Shown: one piece after another, positions 1-12,786 of the stretch | Numbering within the stretch: the first letter of the stretch is position 1 | Layout of the letters: the number at the start of each line of letters is the position of its first letter | DNA from: Tetranychus cinnabarinus | Taxonomy: Eukaryota > Arthropoda > Arachnida > Trombidiformes > Tetranychidae | DNA length: 64,000 nucleotides | Direction of reading: 5' to 3' | Assembly: GCA_022266195.1 (NCBI GenBank) | Contig: WHVY01000004.1 | Coordinates: 141,501-205,500 of the forward strand | Notes under the pieces: generated by a model | What the model was told of the DNA's origin: nothing | Seen by the model: the letters and a program-made list of their open reading frames with translations, nothing else | The model's database searches: none | Program-made: the position numbers and the translations under genes

Positions 1-400
1 AAACACTTTTTTTGCATTGAAACTCGTTCTGTGCAAATGATTACCTGCTGAGGATACCAATAGATTAATTGTTTAATTAACAATCAATTGAAAGGTTAAC
101 AACCGTTCAACGATTGTAGTTGATCAACATTCACTTTTACACTCTATTATATTAGTGTTATTACATGTATTACCATGTAATATCAATACTTCCTCACCGT
201 TTGTTTAAATTATTTGATTGATTGTTATTTATTACAATGACCTTAGTTTAATAAGCTTCAACTGAAAGCTTAAATGATCAGATTTGTTTAATGAATCAAT
301 TGAAAAGCAAACTTGATTCTTCCCCCGTTTGCCATAATTTAATAATTACATCAATTATCCAAATTGTTTTGACCTTATAATTGCTCGTTTACATTTGACA
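1..400. other. Intergenic, no gene seen
   Basis: A+T-rich sequence with no reading frame that resembles a known protein. It lies upstream of the small calponin-repeat gene and may contain its distal promoter. If that gene is really the end of a longer calponin-family gene, earlier exons would lie to the left of the window. Confidence 0.5.
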
Positions 401-407
401 TATAAAT
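401..407 (+). promoter_or_regulatory. Possible TATA box of the calponin-repeat gene
   Basis: TATAAAT lies 66 bp upstream of the first ATG of the small calponin-repeat gene, which leaves room for a start site around 430-435 and a short 5' leader. This supports treating the ATG at 473 as a true start. The competing reading is that the AG at 460-461 is a splice acceptor and the exon is internal. Confidence 0.35.
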
Positions 408-472
408 CTATCTCTGATCATCTCGAGAGTCGTCAATTTAGATTTACAATTTTAATATTAGTTGCCAACAAA

Positions 473-1919
473 ATGTCAACAATGTACTTGAAGGCTCTGG
501 TCAATTTTACCCAAGGTAGTTGAATTGTTAACGATATTGCATGATCATTTCATGATAATAGACTGACCAAATTAAAGGTTTTAAACTTTAATTGTGATTG
601 ATGAGTTGAAAGTAAATATTAACAGAACAAAATTAATTTCACAGTTTTCATTTAATCACGTTGAACATCACAAAACCACAATTCAAACTGTTTCTAAATA
701 AGTATTCAAATCAATTTGAGATGGTCAATTATACATAGTAAGGAAAAATTTAACCAGTTTTTCAAACATATCAAACGAACCACGTAAAAGCAAAACAAAA
801 ACAAGCAATTGATCAAACAAATTACCTAAATTATCATCAACAAACTAAACTAATTAGCTCAACAATTTGTGGGGTCACATATTAAACAAACACTCAATAA
901 ACGTACATAAACAAATCACTTCTAACCTTGAAAATTGAAATATTTATAAAACTGGAACATTTTTTAGATTCAATTCATCAACTAAACTTACAGAGTTGAA
1001 TAGATTGGTTACGATTGTGATGATGTTCACGTTCAGGATCATGTTGATGATAAAGCATTAGAGTTGAATATTTTGAATTTTTACCCAAATTTCTGGTGCC
1101 TTCATCATATATCATGGTTTCAGTCGACTAGAATGTTCATCTTCAAGGGAATAACAAAACTGAATCAACCTGACTTGTTTCATGTTCAGTCAAAGTCACT
1201 TCAGTTTCATAAATAGATTCTTGGAAACCATGAAATTTTTCATCTCTTAACTGAAACAAAAACAAATAATGTTGCCAGTTTTACAAATTTCAGCTCAATC
1301 TTGTTCAAGTTATATTAATAACAATATACAAGATGTCTTTGAAAGATCAATCAAATACAAGTAAAAATCATTTCCATTAAAAAGATGTTTTCCATTCATT
1401 CACACTATCTATGGTAATTTCAACAATTTAACTTGATTGCTTTGAAAACCTTATCTAATTGCTAGATGTAAACTAAAGTCTTCGGTAATTCGGTAGTTCC
1501 ATTGATAATCAATGGACCTCTTAAAGATCAAAAACCTCTTTTCTGGTTAACCAGTTTTTTGGTTATTTGGTGTTTATATTCAATTAAAGTGTTTTTGATT
1601 GATTTTTGACTGTAAAAGCTAAAAATCACAATTTTGGTGGTTTCTGTTTATGATTTTAGTGAAAGATTTTTCTTATAAAATTTGTAATTCATCTCGGGAT
1701 TGATTGAAATGAAAGTTTTCTGTATATTCAGTCATTTCAGCTGAATTACTAAAAATCTTTACAATTGTAATCTAATTGTGTTTTTGTTTATTTTTAGCAA
1801 TTGTACCACTTCAATATGGAACCAACAAACTTGCTTCTCAGAAAGGTATCCGATTTGGTGGAGCTCGGGATATTTTGCCAAATGTTCAATACAAAACAGC
1901 CGATAAATCGGAGGAATAA
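473..1919 (+). CDS. Small protein with a single calponin/UNC-87-type repeat
   Basis: Two exons, 473-515 and 1798-1919, join in frame (G|GTAGTT donor, TTTTTAG acceptor, 1282-bp intron) to give 54 residues. Residues 1-14 read MSTMYLKALVNFTQ. The second exon supplies one calponin-family repeat, IVPLQYGTNKLASQKG, followed by a charged tail ending KSEE. Repeats of this kind bind and stabilise actin filaments in calponin, transgelin/Mp20 and nematode UNC-87 proteins. No calponin-homology (CH) domain is present, so the product is far shorter than transgelin (about 190-200 residues). An AATAAA overlaps the stop codon and another follows near 2050. Splicing and repeat identity are clear from the sequence. 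That the gene is complete rather than the 3' end of a longer gene or an alternative-promoter isoform is inference, supported by the upstream TATAAAT and by a 14-residue leader that does not resemble the end of a CH domain. Confidence 0.72.
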
Positions 1920-4900
1920 ATTGAACAGTTAAAAGTTAAAATCATCAAGCAATACTAACACCAGCATGAACCGAGGCAGCAGCACCAACAACAGCAGCAT
2001 TATTGGAAACAATTTAATTATTTTAAATTGAAATTGAATGTTAATGAATAAAAGAAGCGAAACAAACCAAATTAAAATCACTACTTAAAGTGTTAATTGA
2101 TCAGTTTTTAATTGTCACCATTGTTCTAACTGATTCTTCAACTTCCCCTCCTTTGATCCTTTAATGCATAATAAGCTGAATTTATGAAATAAATGAAGAA
2201 TCTTGAATAAAATCTGATTGCAATTGAAATGCAAATGGAATCGGATGCAAACAATGTAATAACATTGCCAAGTTACAGTTAGATTTGAGGTTTGACAGAC
2301 GACAATTCAGACTAATTGAACTTTTGTCTGATTAGCTAAAATTAGGAAAGGGTTTGAATGAGAGTAAATCCAAAGGTCTTCAGCCTGATTAAAATGAATT
2401 ACAATCAATCATAATAAGGATTAAGAAAATATAGTAAAATGCGAATCTTTCAAGTGGAAGAGAAAGATTAAGATAAGCTGTTTGAGTATAAATATTTTGA
2501 CAACAAAAGTGTATTCAACTGTGGATATTGCAGTACAATTGATTGATAATTGGTATTCAGTTAATTGAAATGAGCCAAGTAGAAGATTAACATGAAAAAT
2601 GTAAGTAGAGTCGATTATCGGCATTGATAAAATGGTCGATGAAATTGAATTTGAATGTAGTGAAATTATTCACCATTTCCTAGGTTTAAATCCTTTCATT
2701 TCAATTTCCTTCTCTCAACTCGGAAAATCATTTTGAAATCTGTATTCAAGGAAGAGTTGAAATGTCCATTTGAAATGATAATCTGATAACAATCAAAGAT
2801 TTACCAAATGTCATTAGCCAATCATTAAAAAAGATTATTCCTTGATAAACAGTGTATCAATAAATGTGCCTTTTCTCAAATTAAGGCATAAATTCATATC
2901 ACATGTTAATGACCATTTAGGTAACAGTAATTAGCGATTTCATTTATTATTTAAATTGAAGGAAAATTATAAATTCCACGTTTTTCTGTTATCATGATTA
3001 ACAGCAATTAACAGCAACGCCAAACCTTATCTACGATCTGCACATCATAGACACCAAGCCAAAATCAGACCAAAATCCAAGATTCGATATGTTTAATTGT
3101 TGTTTAAATAGACTAATAGGTATCTAAATTGAGGCATTGAATAATGAATTAATTGAAGGATAAGTAAAGTTAAATGGTAATGAGGTAAACAAAATCATGA
3201 AGATGTGTAGAGATTTTGTTGTTTCTCAAGAAAGTAACTTATTGCTTAGTGAGAGTTTGCCTTAGGCTGTAGAATCACTTCTCTTACCTGATTACTTGTT
3301 CTTCTTCACAATTTAATAAGTTTTAAAACCAAATTTAAAACATTTACTAAAGCAATTGTAGTACTGGTAGTCATCATGTATTCAAGTGATAATTTAATCA
3401 ACTTGTTAACAGGCAAAAAATTACGAATACACAATCATCAAAGTAAGTCTTACACAGCAGAAAGGGAAAACGAAGTTAAATCCAGCGAGGTGAATTTTTG
3501 ATCATCAACAGCGATAATCGTATACAAAATATTAAATTTAGTGTTGATGGAAATTGATTTCATCATTAATCAACAATTTATAAACAAGAAAAACAAAATG
3601 ATACAATCAAATGAGTGCTATGGTAAAAAAACATGCAAAAACCATAGACCATTAGACAATCTGATTGGATAAAAGGAAAAAGTGAGGGAAATAAAACGAA
3701 GCGCAACATTCAAAATGATTATGATGATCACAAATGAACGAAAATGATTAAATTTTTCTCACTCATAAATCAAGTGAATATAAATTGGATACAACAACAA
3801 TTATTAGCTTTAAATTTTTGTTTCTCAATTTTAATTTCTTTCTCTCAATCATTAAAGATGTTTGTTAAAGAATAGCCAAATGGTACAACAACAACAAAAT
3901 GATGGAATCAACATAACTTGGAATTATTGTCAGAATGGATAATTTAGTTAACGAAATTTCGTTAATAATAGTACAGTGTATCTGCATTATGAAAAGACTG
4001 AGGTCATTAAGTTACCTTGAAATGACCATATTCAATCATATCAAGTCCTATGGTGAGATATTGACTAGAGTTTCCGATAAGTCAACAAATAATATGTATA
4101 ATAACAATAATACTGAAAGGTAAACCTTGAACAGGTAAAAAATTCAAATTATTTAAAGTAAATGCATTAATCGTGATTTTGCTGTTGATTGAATGATTGT
4201 AATCGCTTAATTATGGGTTCGGATAAAATTAAATTATTCAGAATTTTGATCTCTATTTCATTTGAAATTGTTTAAGGTCTAGACAATTAACTGTTAAACA
4301 GCTGAACATCACATTGTTCAATTACAAACTGAATTGTTGAACAACAATAAAATTAATAATTTGAACGGCTGATTGATACAATTGAATCAGTCAAGTTGGT
4401 AAATGAAATAAATGTCAATGGACTTGAAATGAAACATTGAAACTGGTCAAAGTGATTGCCATTGAGAAACCAAAAAAAACTAAACCGGTAAACATTAATG
4501 GTGAACAAGTTGCAGAGTAACAATTAAAATTGTAAAATTAAGGTTGCCAATTAACATTAACAGTGTAAAATTAACATTTTACAATTACTATTGTATTAAC
4601 TTGAAAGTGTAATCTTCTGCAAGTCCGAAGAAAACATGAAATATTATCAAGGAGGAACTTTCATGAGGATTATTCATTATTCATCTCCACCTTTTCTTCC
4701 TCTTCTATGTAACTCTTCTTTCCTTTATCAAACCCTTTCATCATCTTCTTCTTCATGATACTCATTGGTGTCCATCTGAAAACTGTTAACCGCTCCTTCA
4801 AGCCCATCCAAATACAAAGGTTATACCAACCCAATAAATACACAGAAACTGTTACCCATTTTAAGTAAGGCCTGCTTTTACCCAGTCTTAGTTGTTTACT

Positions 4901-7900
4901 GTTTACCATTTGATCAACATCAGTTTTCAATAACTCTTTCAATTAACTGTGATCCAATGTAATTAATCTGTTGACTGATTTTTATTCAATTGTCCATCAA
5001 ATTGTTTGTTAAATTAATTCGAAATCAAAGCAAAGCCATTTACATGTCCATTGAGATTGGTTTTTTATTTTTTCAAATGTTTCATCTTCACTTTGTAACT
5101 GTATTTATCTCGAGTTGAAACATCGATTAACCTTCGAACTGACCAAAGGACAGCAAGTTTAAATAAATTTGAAGGTTTGAAACACTGGTCAACAAAAGCC
5201 TTTGAAGTGGTTAAAGGTTGCCATACAAGTCCATCTCTTTGGGTAAGTTTTTTATTTGCTATTTTATTTTTTCCCATAACAGTTATAATATTGGATTCAA
5301 TCTGAATTTGATTTAAAATAATGTTTAAAAAGGTGATTCAAATTCACTGCCGTGTTCATGAAAAATCATTATTTTACACGTTAAATTTCATTGTTAAGTG
5401 TCCGTCAGGAGATTCACATACAAAATGATTATAATGGTGTAAAATACAGGTAAAAACAAACAACGTGATTAACCTCGACCTTCTTAATAATAAGTTAAGC
5501 TCGTATATAATTTTATCAACTAGCTCAGGTTTTCTCACTCTTAGCTTCCTCATCATCAAAATCATGTTATCTTCAGGTAAAGATACAGAAACAAAAGCTA
5601 AAAGGACGAGCGTGAAGATAAATGGAAGAAAACTTTGAAAGTGAAAATTGCATGTTACATTCAGATTATGATTGTGGCAATAACTCGACATCTATTTACA
5701 ACTAGACTCGATTACTATAGATCTCGAGTTTAGGCAATTAAAAGTTTTTTTACGCTTCAAAGGGATTCTTTGAAACACATTTTATAACAGGATTTGACAA
5801 TTATAATGTGTAACATCAATGAGTTATTGAGTTTGAATAGCTTTTCATTATCAAACAGAGTCAATAATCGAATGAATTCTAGTGGATTTTTATCAACTTC
5901 AACTCTTTGGATGAAATCAAATCTCGTTACAGGATGAAAAAGGTTAAATTTACTTAAGAAACAATCAATTCTAAATTGATCTTGATCAATATCGAGTCTT
6001 CAAACTTTGTTCAAATTTCATTTTAGATTTGCTTGTTTTTTTCTTTGTTTGGTTCATTTTTCATACTAAAAGTTGTATTCTTATGAAATCATCATGCTGA
6101 TGTTTCTGAATGATCATTATCGTGTTATCAACATTAGTATTGTACATCAATGTCGTCATCTGCAGGACTGATTGACTTGAGCGCATCTCTAACCTTACGG
6201 ACATTTTTTGTTAACAAATGATTGAAAAGGTAAAATTGAAAAGCAATTTAACCTTGTCTATTGTATATTTTTGACTTAATGAAAGGAAACGTTATAATTC
6301 ACAATTAAGTGGCTCTAATGTATTGGATTTATGTTTGACAGTAATTAGTGTTGATTTGTATTCGTAATGAATGAATGGATAGACCAATGAAAACATGATT
6401 TTGAAATTGCTAAACAAAATTCCAATTGAAAAAAACACAGAGTTTAATGAATTGAAAACTTATAATAATACATTGGATGCAATCTCAATGGTAATCATTT
6501 GTTTCATTGGATTAAGGCTTTTACCTTTAGGCATTCATCGTGAGTTATGGGCAAGTTCAAATTGAATTTTCAGGGGATTTTACGCTTTCATTTCTTAAAT
6601 TTCTCAGCTTTGAATTGTTAGTTTAGTCAATCATTATGTTAAGAAAAGCCAAAGCTATTAGATCATTCAAATCTTTGTAAATTTCAAGATACTTCAAGAG
6701 TCTTTAATATACTGAATAAAAGATTCATATTCAAAAACTTGAAACAATCATCGATTGACTCATTGGATCTTAACATACAATAATCTATTGATAATACGCT
6801 TGATTGTTACGATTCGGATGTTTGGATGTTTTATCGAAAACTGATGAGCTGATTCATTAATCACAGAAATTAGAAAGCTAAGATTGAAAGAAAGTGAATG
6901 ACTGTTAATTCACAGGTTTGATCATTGAACAGATTAACTAATCGTCGATTTTCTGGTCAATCAAATTCGACTTCTACAAATTCAAATTTAAACGATTAAA
7001 TTCGCCAACTTGTTAATCATAAGACTATGTTTAAGATTAAATCTAAACAGCCATTTACATGTTGTATTGAAATGGTTAAATTGAATTTTTGTTTTGGCTC
7101 ATCACTTTCAGACAATCAAAAGTACAACTTAACTCACCAGCTATTCAAAGCTTCCCTAATAATTATTAAATTACAAATTGTGATAATATCAACAATTAAG
7201 CGTAATAGTTTACAGACTAATAGATGTAAACATTAAAGTAGTTAAAATGCAGAAATGATGAGGTTGATTGGACCAATTGATGATTGTTACAACAATAATC
7301 AATTATTGATGGCCGATTGATGGGATTAAAATTAAAAGTTTAACCAGGATTATCAGTTTTAATGATACATGTAATGTTGATCACAAATTTCAACTAATCT
7401 GTTGAACAAGTGAATCAAATTTAATAATAAATAAACACTCAATGATATGGTCAATGTTTCGCTTTGATAGCGTTAAATATTGACCTTTCTCATCGTTTAT
7501 TGTTGCATTAAAAGCTGAATCATTATCATTTTACTTTCATTTCATGGTCAAGGTAACGATTCAGCTCTTCCTTGCCTAACAAGAATAATCATCAGCACGT
7601 TTTGCATTCATTAAGAAACATCATCTTCTTCATCATCTTCATCATTTCCTTTGGAGGTTGGCTTTGTGTGTTTGTATCACATTTTAGGCAAAAGTGGTAA
7701 AAGTGAAATTGAGGGAAAATTTGATCGTTTTGTGGGCGAAAAAAGGAGGAGAGATTCTGATTAACTGTGGATAATTTAGCAATTCAGTTAATTGTAAACT
7801 TCGATTTGTGAGAGATTTAATATTCATTTTGTTTACCAACAATTGAATAAAATTGATTGAATAAGTCGACGAATCGTTAATAATGATTTGATCATTGTTA

Positions 7901-7967
7901 CTGTTGTTCATTGTTCATGTTCCCATATTACATGATAAAAATTTAACAATTTTACTTTTTATTTTCA
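1920..7967. other. Long intergenic stretch, no supported gene
   Basis: Six kilobases of A+T-rich DNA. The only open frames are short. Three on the minus strand (4670-4942, 5065-5277, 5374-5691; 70-105 residues) look slightly protein-like, one with a hydrophobic stretch FLPFIFTLVLLAFV, but none matches a family I know and no convincing splice chain links them. The last few hundred bases should contain the promoter and a 5'-UTR exon of the chitin-binding gene, because a TTTTCAG acceptor ends at 7967, just before its start codon. Confidence 0.45.
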
Positions 7968-7976
7968 GAAATCAAA

Positions 7977-10900
7977 ATGTCATTTTCATGCCAATTGCTC
8001 ATCTTCATTGCCAATTTATTATCACTCACCTTGTCTACCTCAGGTAATGATTAATATTTGGTCAATTATTTACAAAATATTTACTTATTTTCTTTTTCTA
8101 TTTCAATTGTATGCAATTCTTCTTCAGGCCAATCTTCACTTCCTTGTCCAGATGAAGGATTCTTCACAAATCCACAAGACTGTTCGTCATTTTATCGTTG
8201 TGTTGATCAAGGAACTAGCGATTATGCAGTTTATCAATTCAGTTGTCCGGCTGGACTTGTTTTCGATGAAGACTTAAGTGTCTGTAATTGGCCTTATGCT
8301 GTTAAAAATGGATGTAAACCTGGTTCAGCTCCACCATCAGCATCTTCATCTCGAACTGGTCGTAATCGCATGGATGAAAATGAGAATGGCATAAGTGGTG
8401 GTTCGAGTGCCGATAAAACAAAAAGAAAATCGAAACGTCCTCAATGCACCAGTGAAGGTTTCTTCCGTGATCCAGCCAATTGTAAACGATTTTATCGATG
8501 TGTGCCTGATGATAAAGGAAATTTTCTTCAGTATAAATTCGTTTGTCCCGGAGGTTTAGCTTTTGATGAGAGAACCTCAGTCTGTAACTGGCCTAATCAA
8601 GTTCCTGGTTGTGGTGGACCAGATGAACAAGATCAACCTCCTCCATCAGTAGATACTCAACCAGACAACCAAGATGCACCAGGAGATGATCAAGACCAAC
8701 CTGGTTATCCAAATGAGAGTGAACCTAAACCACCGAGTAAACCCTCATCATATCCACCTCCACCTGGTAAACGTCGACCACCTCAAGCTAAATCAACAAC
8801 CGCAAAACCTAAAGCAAAACCTAAAACACCATCAGCTCCTAGTCCAAGACGTCGATTGCCGCCTTCAAGTACCACAACTCCCAAACCTGTGAACCCTGAA
8901 GACGAAGATGAGGACAAACCAGAAGAGGAAAAACCAATTCAACCCAAGAAGGATGATTCGCCATCTAAGAAACGACCAACTAAACCTTCATCTAAACAGC
9001 AACCTCCTAAAGAGCGTCCACCAGTCAAAGGGGCTAAAGAAGCAACTACTAAAGCACCGGTTTCGAAAGGTAAGGATAAACAAGCTTCGACGACAACAAC
9101 AACAAGCACAACAACAAAGCCACCCTCAGAAAAGGGAACTCGACCTACCAAAAAGCCTGAAAGTAAATCAACGCCATCAACAGGGACGAAAGATAAGACA
9201 ACAAAGAAACCAGCCGTTAAGGCAACGCCAAAAAGTACAACTACGACAATGGCCACTACAACTACAACTACAACCACAACCCCAACTACAAAAACCCAGG
9301 AACCAACTTCAACGACACCTGAATCAACGAGTACAACAAAAATAAGCTCTGAAAAGGGAAGTAGACCAACAGCAAAACCAGAAAGCCAAGTAACTGAGAA
9401 GCCGTTAGGCGACAAGAAACCAACTACGACTAAAAAACCAGAAAGTAAGTAACAATAGTTTTTTATCAATTGATTGATGTTTATTAATCTTAATATGTTA
9501 ATTATTCATTTAATTTAGATACTACCGATGAGTCTCAGTCAACAACCGAATCTCCTTCATCCACTAAAGAATCAAGTTCTGAACCGACATCCAGTCAAAG
9601 TACTGAAGAGACGTCGGAACCATCAGAAAGTTCATCGACTACGACAACAACAAAGCCTTCTGTAGGAGAGTCGATGACTCCAAGCTCAACTACGGCTTCA
9701 AGTCAACAAGAAACTGAAGAACCGAGCTCTGTAACAACGGAATCTTCATCAACCCCGACAACACCTAAACAAAGTTCAACCTCAGAATCGTCATCAATGA
9801 TGACTGAAAGTCAAGAAAAAGAAGAGTCAAGTACCGAAGGCTCATCATCTACAACTCCAAGTGAGCAGGAAAAGGAAGAGAAACCAGAGAAAGAAGCAGA
9901 ACAAGAAAAGGAGAAAGAGGATGATAAAAAAGGCGAAGAACAAAAGAAAGATGATGAAGATGATAAAAAGGATGAAGGTGAGAAAAAAGATGGAAAAGAG
10001 GAACAGAAAGAGGAACCAGAGGATAAAAAGAAGGATGATGAAAAGGACGGAGAACAAAAAGAGGAAGAACAAGAACAAGATAAAGAAGATGAAAAACCGA
10101 AGAAAGAGACGGATAGCGATAAAGATGAGGGACAAAAAACGGAAGATTCCAAGGCCTCAACACCGACAGAACAATCGACAAAAGCTGAATTTTCGTCAAC
10201 GACAACTCCAACTACAACAAAAGAGCCCGAACCAAGTTCAACTACCGAAACAAGTGAATCGACGAACATGACATCAACTGTTCAGCCATCATCCACAACT
10301 CCATCAGAATCTGGCCAAAAGCCGGATGAAGAGGATGAAAAATCAGACGAAGATGAGCAGAAAGAATTGTCAAGCACAACAAAAAAACAAGATGCCACAT
10401 CAAAAACAACCACAGCCAAACCATCGCCATCTTCAACAATGGCACCTGAAGATGAAGGACAAAGTACTGAAGGTTCTCAACAGCCTGAAGAAAACTCAAA
10501 GCCTCAAGCTAAACCAACTACTGCAGAGCCATCAACGACCTCGCCAACCACAACAACAACTACTCCTGACGAGTCTAAAAAGGTAGATGAATGCATGTCA
10601 CCATCAACGCCAAAAGGTCCATTTGAATGTAAAAATATTGGTTTCTTTAGAGATTCAAAAGATTGTAATAAATTCCATCGATGTACTCCAATCGAGGGTA
10701 AACCTGGTATGACCAAATACTCGTTCAAATGTCCAGATGGACTAGTATTTGATGAATCCGTCTCAACTTGTACTTCTCCTGAAGATGCCAGTTCACCATG
10801 TAATACGATGAAGGAGACTGATGACAAAGAAGACGAACAGAAACCAGACGATAAGGAGAAATCAGAGGATGAAATGGAAGGAGAACAACCTGCTGTAGAT

Positions 10901-11845
10901 GTACCTCCACCAAAACAGACACCAACCAAAGGAGGAGAAGCTCGTGGAAAATCAGCGCCAAATAAATCGAAACAACCTGAAAAGCCAAAGAAAAATGAAC
11001 CTAAAAATAAGGAAAGTCAAAAACCAGAAAGTAAAGGTGACAACACTGAAGAGCAATCAGAAGATGAGAATAAAGAGGGCGACGGTGAAGGCCAAATTCA
11101 AGCTAAGGGTAAACCACCCAAGGTGAAGCCAACAGTTGATGAATCTCAATCAAGTGGTGAAGAAGGTGTTGATCCAAAAGGATCACCATCGCCTAAATCA
11201 AGCGAATCATCTCCTCAAGGAAATTGTCAGTCAGAGGGATTTTACCGTAATCCATCAAATTGCCACAAGTTTTATCGATGCGTTAACTTTGGTAGTTACC
11301 TTCAGAAATTTGATTTCGATTGTCCAGCAGGATTGGTGTTTGATGAACGAATCTCTGTCTGCAATTGGCCTTATGCTGCTCCTCCATGTGATAAAAAAAG
11401 CTCGGACGAGCCTTCAACAGAATCTAAAGATGATGATCAAGATAAACCATCTGAAGGTGATGATCCATCTGATAGAAGTGGTAAATCTCAATCTCCACAA
11501 TCACATCCAGACAAATTAACCTCTGATCCTGAAGAAGAAACCAATTTGTACAATTGTGAACAAGAAGGAACTAATCAGTTTGAGATTGATTGTGATAAAT
11601 TTTATCTCTGTAAATCGTCCTCAAGTGGTAATCTAATTGGTTCACTCGTACAGTGTCCACCCAATCACTTCTTTGATCAAATTGCTCAAGCTTGTATTCC
11701 TCAACCGACTTCATTTGTTTGCTCCCGACGTCCATTGAATCCTTTGCTCTTTAATGTTCCTGATATTACCAAGTTAATCAAACAAGTTCCAGATGATTAT
11801 ATTCGTGATTGGATACCCGTTCAAGATGAAGATGATTCAGAATGA
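7977..11845 (+). CDS. Secreted protein with five chitin-binding CBM14 domains and mucin-like/acidic linkers
   Basis: Exons 7977-8043, 8128-9444 and 9519-11845 encode 1236 residues. Exon 1 is a signal peptide (MSFSCQLLIFIANLLSLTLS). Five peritrophin-A/CBM14 domains, each with six cysteines, lie at about residues 29-85, 129-184, 832-889, 1031-1085 and 1141-1196; four have the typical FDE or FDQ before the fifth cysteine and three have CNWP. CBM14 domains bind chitin in peritrophic matrix and cuticle proteins. The 650-residue linker between domains 2 and 3 is Pro/Thr/Ser-rich (likely O-glycosylated), then almost purely Lys/Glu/Asp-rich, then Thr/Ser-rich again; linker 3-4 is also charged. No transmembrane segment or enzyme domain is seen. 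An upstream acceptor at 7967 implies a noncoding first exon. AATAAA occurs at 11915 and 12151. An extracellular chitin-linked mucin or proteoglycan-like matrix protein is the likely role; the tissue (gut, cuticle or silk) cannot be told. Confidence 0.9.
9865..10150 (+). repeat. Polypurine coding tract (Lys/Glu/Asp linker)
   Basis: For nearly 300 bases the plus strand is overwhelmingly A and G, because it encodes runs of Lys, Glu and Asp codons in the linker of the chitin-binding protein. The asymmetry opens long spurious frames on both strands. Such a homopurine tract is prone to slippage and length polymorphism. Confidence 0.75.
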
Positions 11846-12144
11846 AAATACAAAACGAAACTGGATCTCTCAAGATAACTGAAAGTGATCGATTCCGAAT
11901 TAACGAAATAACGAAATAAACCAAATACCAGCGATTTGGTTGCATTTCATTCCTAAATACTCTTAATTCCAAGTGCAATCTTTCAATACTAATTACTAAT
12001 TTCAAAATCAATTTACTTAAGATTGATTGGCTTTGTCATAAGATGTTGCATTTTCATTTTGTTTACTTAAACAATTGAATTGTACTGAATAGATTGAATC
12101 AAGAATTCATCTCTATTTATATAAATGTAAAGAGATAATGTGTT

Positions 12145-12156
12145 TTTATTAATAAA
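12145..12156. terminator. Palindromic poly(A) signal usable on both strands
   Basis: TTTATTAATAAA is a perfect palindrome that places AATAAA on both strands. It lies 300 bp past the stop of the chitin-binding gene and 640 bp past the stop of the convergent V-ATPase E gene. It could end both transcripts, giving overlapping 3' ends. An AATAAA at 11915 is an earlier alternative for the plus-strand gene, and ATTAAA (minus, near 12422) is a closer alternative for the V-ATPase gene. Confidence 0.4.
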
Positions 12157-12786
12157 CGATTCCTCTAACGATAGGAAAAACTCAAAACCCTTTAGTGTAA
12201 ATTTTCATAATAACTTCTAAATCAGCGAAGATGAAAACACACGAAAAGTCGTTAAGATACATGTATCCGAGTAATCGAGTTAAATCAGTTCGAAACTGTC
12301 AAGTTTTGAAAAAATTGAGATAACCATTTTTATGTTTGACTGAGAAAATGGCAAAACAATCAACTTTACTAGATTACATGGAAGTAAATAAGGTAACATA
12401 AAAACGTAAACTTTTTGGTATATTTAATCATCTGGATTATACTTTATATAATCTTAAATTACACCATAATCTGATACGATGATCTTGCTTGATTGCTGCG
12501 AATAGTTTTGCTCAAACTGATTCCACAAAGGAGAAAAAAACACTTGATTAGGAAAACAGAATAAAAGGTAGAATATGTTGTGTTGCGTATGAGTTTGTTG
12601 TGTGTATGATTCTCTGGAATGCTTGGACTAATGTAACATTCTTTCATAACCTAATCGTATCACAGGACATGAAATCAGTCCATTTCTTGGTGAACAGCAA
12701 CCAAAAAAAGATATATAAGAAAAAAATATAACAATACGACTCGAAACCACACACAAAAAATATGATGAATAAACATGGAGACCAGC
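12157..12786. other. Shared 3' region between convergent genes
   Basis: No coding frame is supported. The segment separates two tail-to-tail genes and probably holds the V-ATPase E 3'-UTR on the minus strand. Confidence 0.5.

Noticed and set aside
4670..5691. Three minus-strand frames (90, 70 and 105 codons) that might be exons of one gene
   Set aside because: No consistent GT..AG chain joins them, and none has a recognisable motif. Kept only as a remark in the gap entry.
9811..10271. Several long minus-strand and alternate plus-strand frames over the chitin-binding gene
   Set aside because: They are Ser/Phe-, Leu/Phe- or Lys/Arg-only shadows of the Lys/Glu/Asp coding tract.
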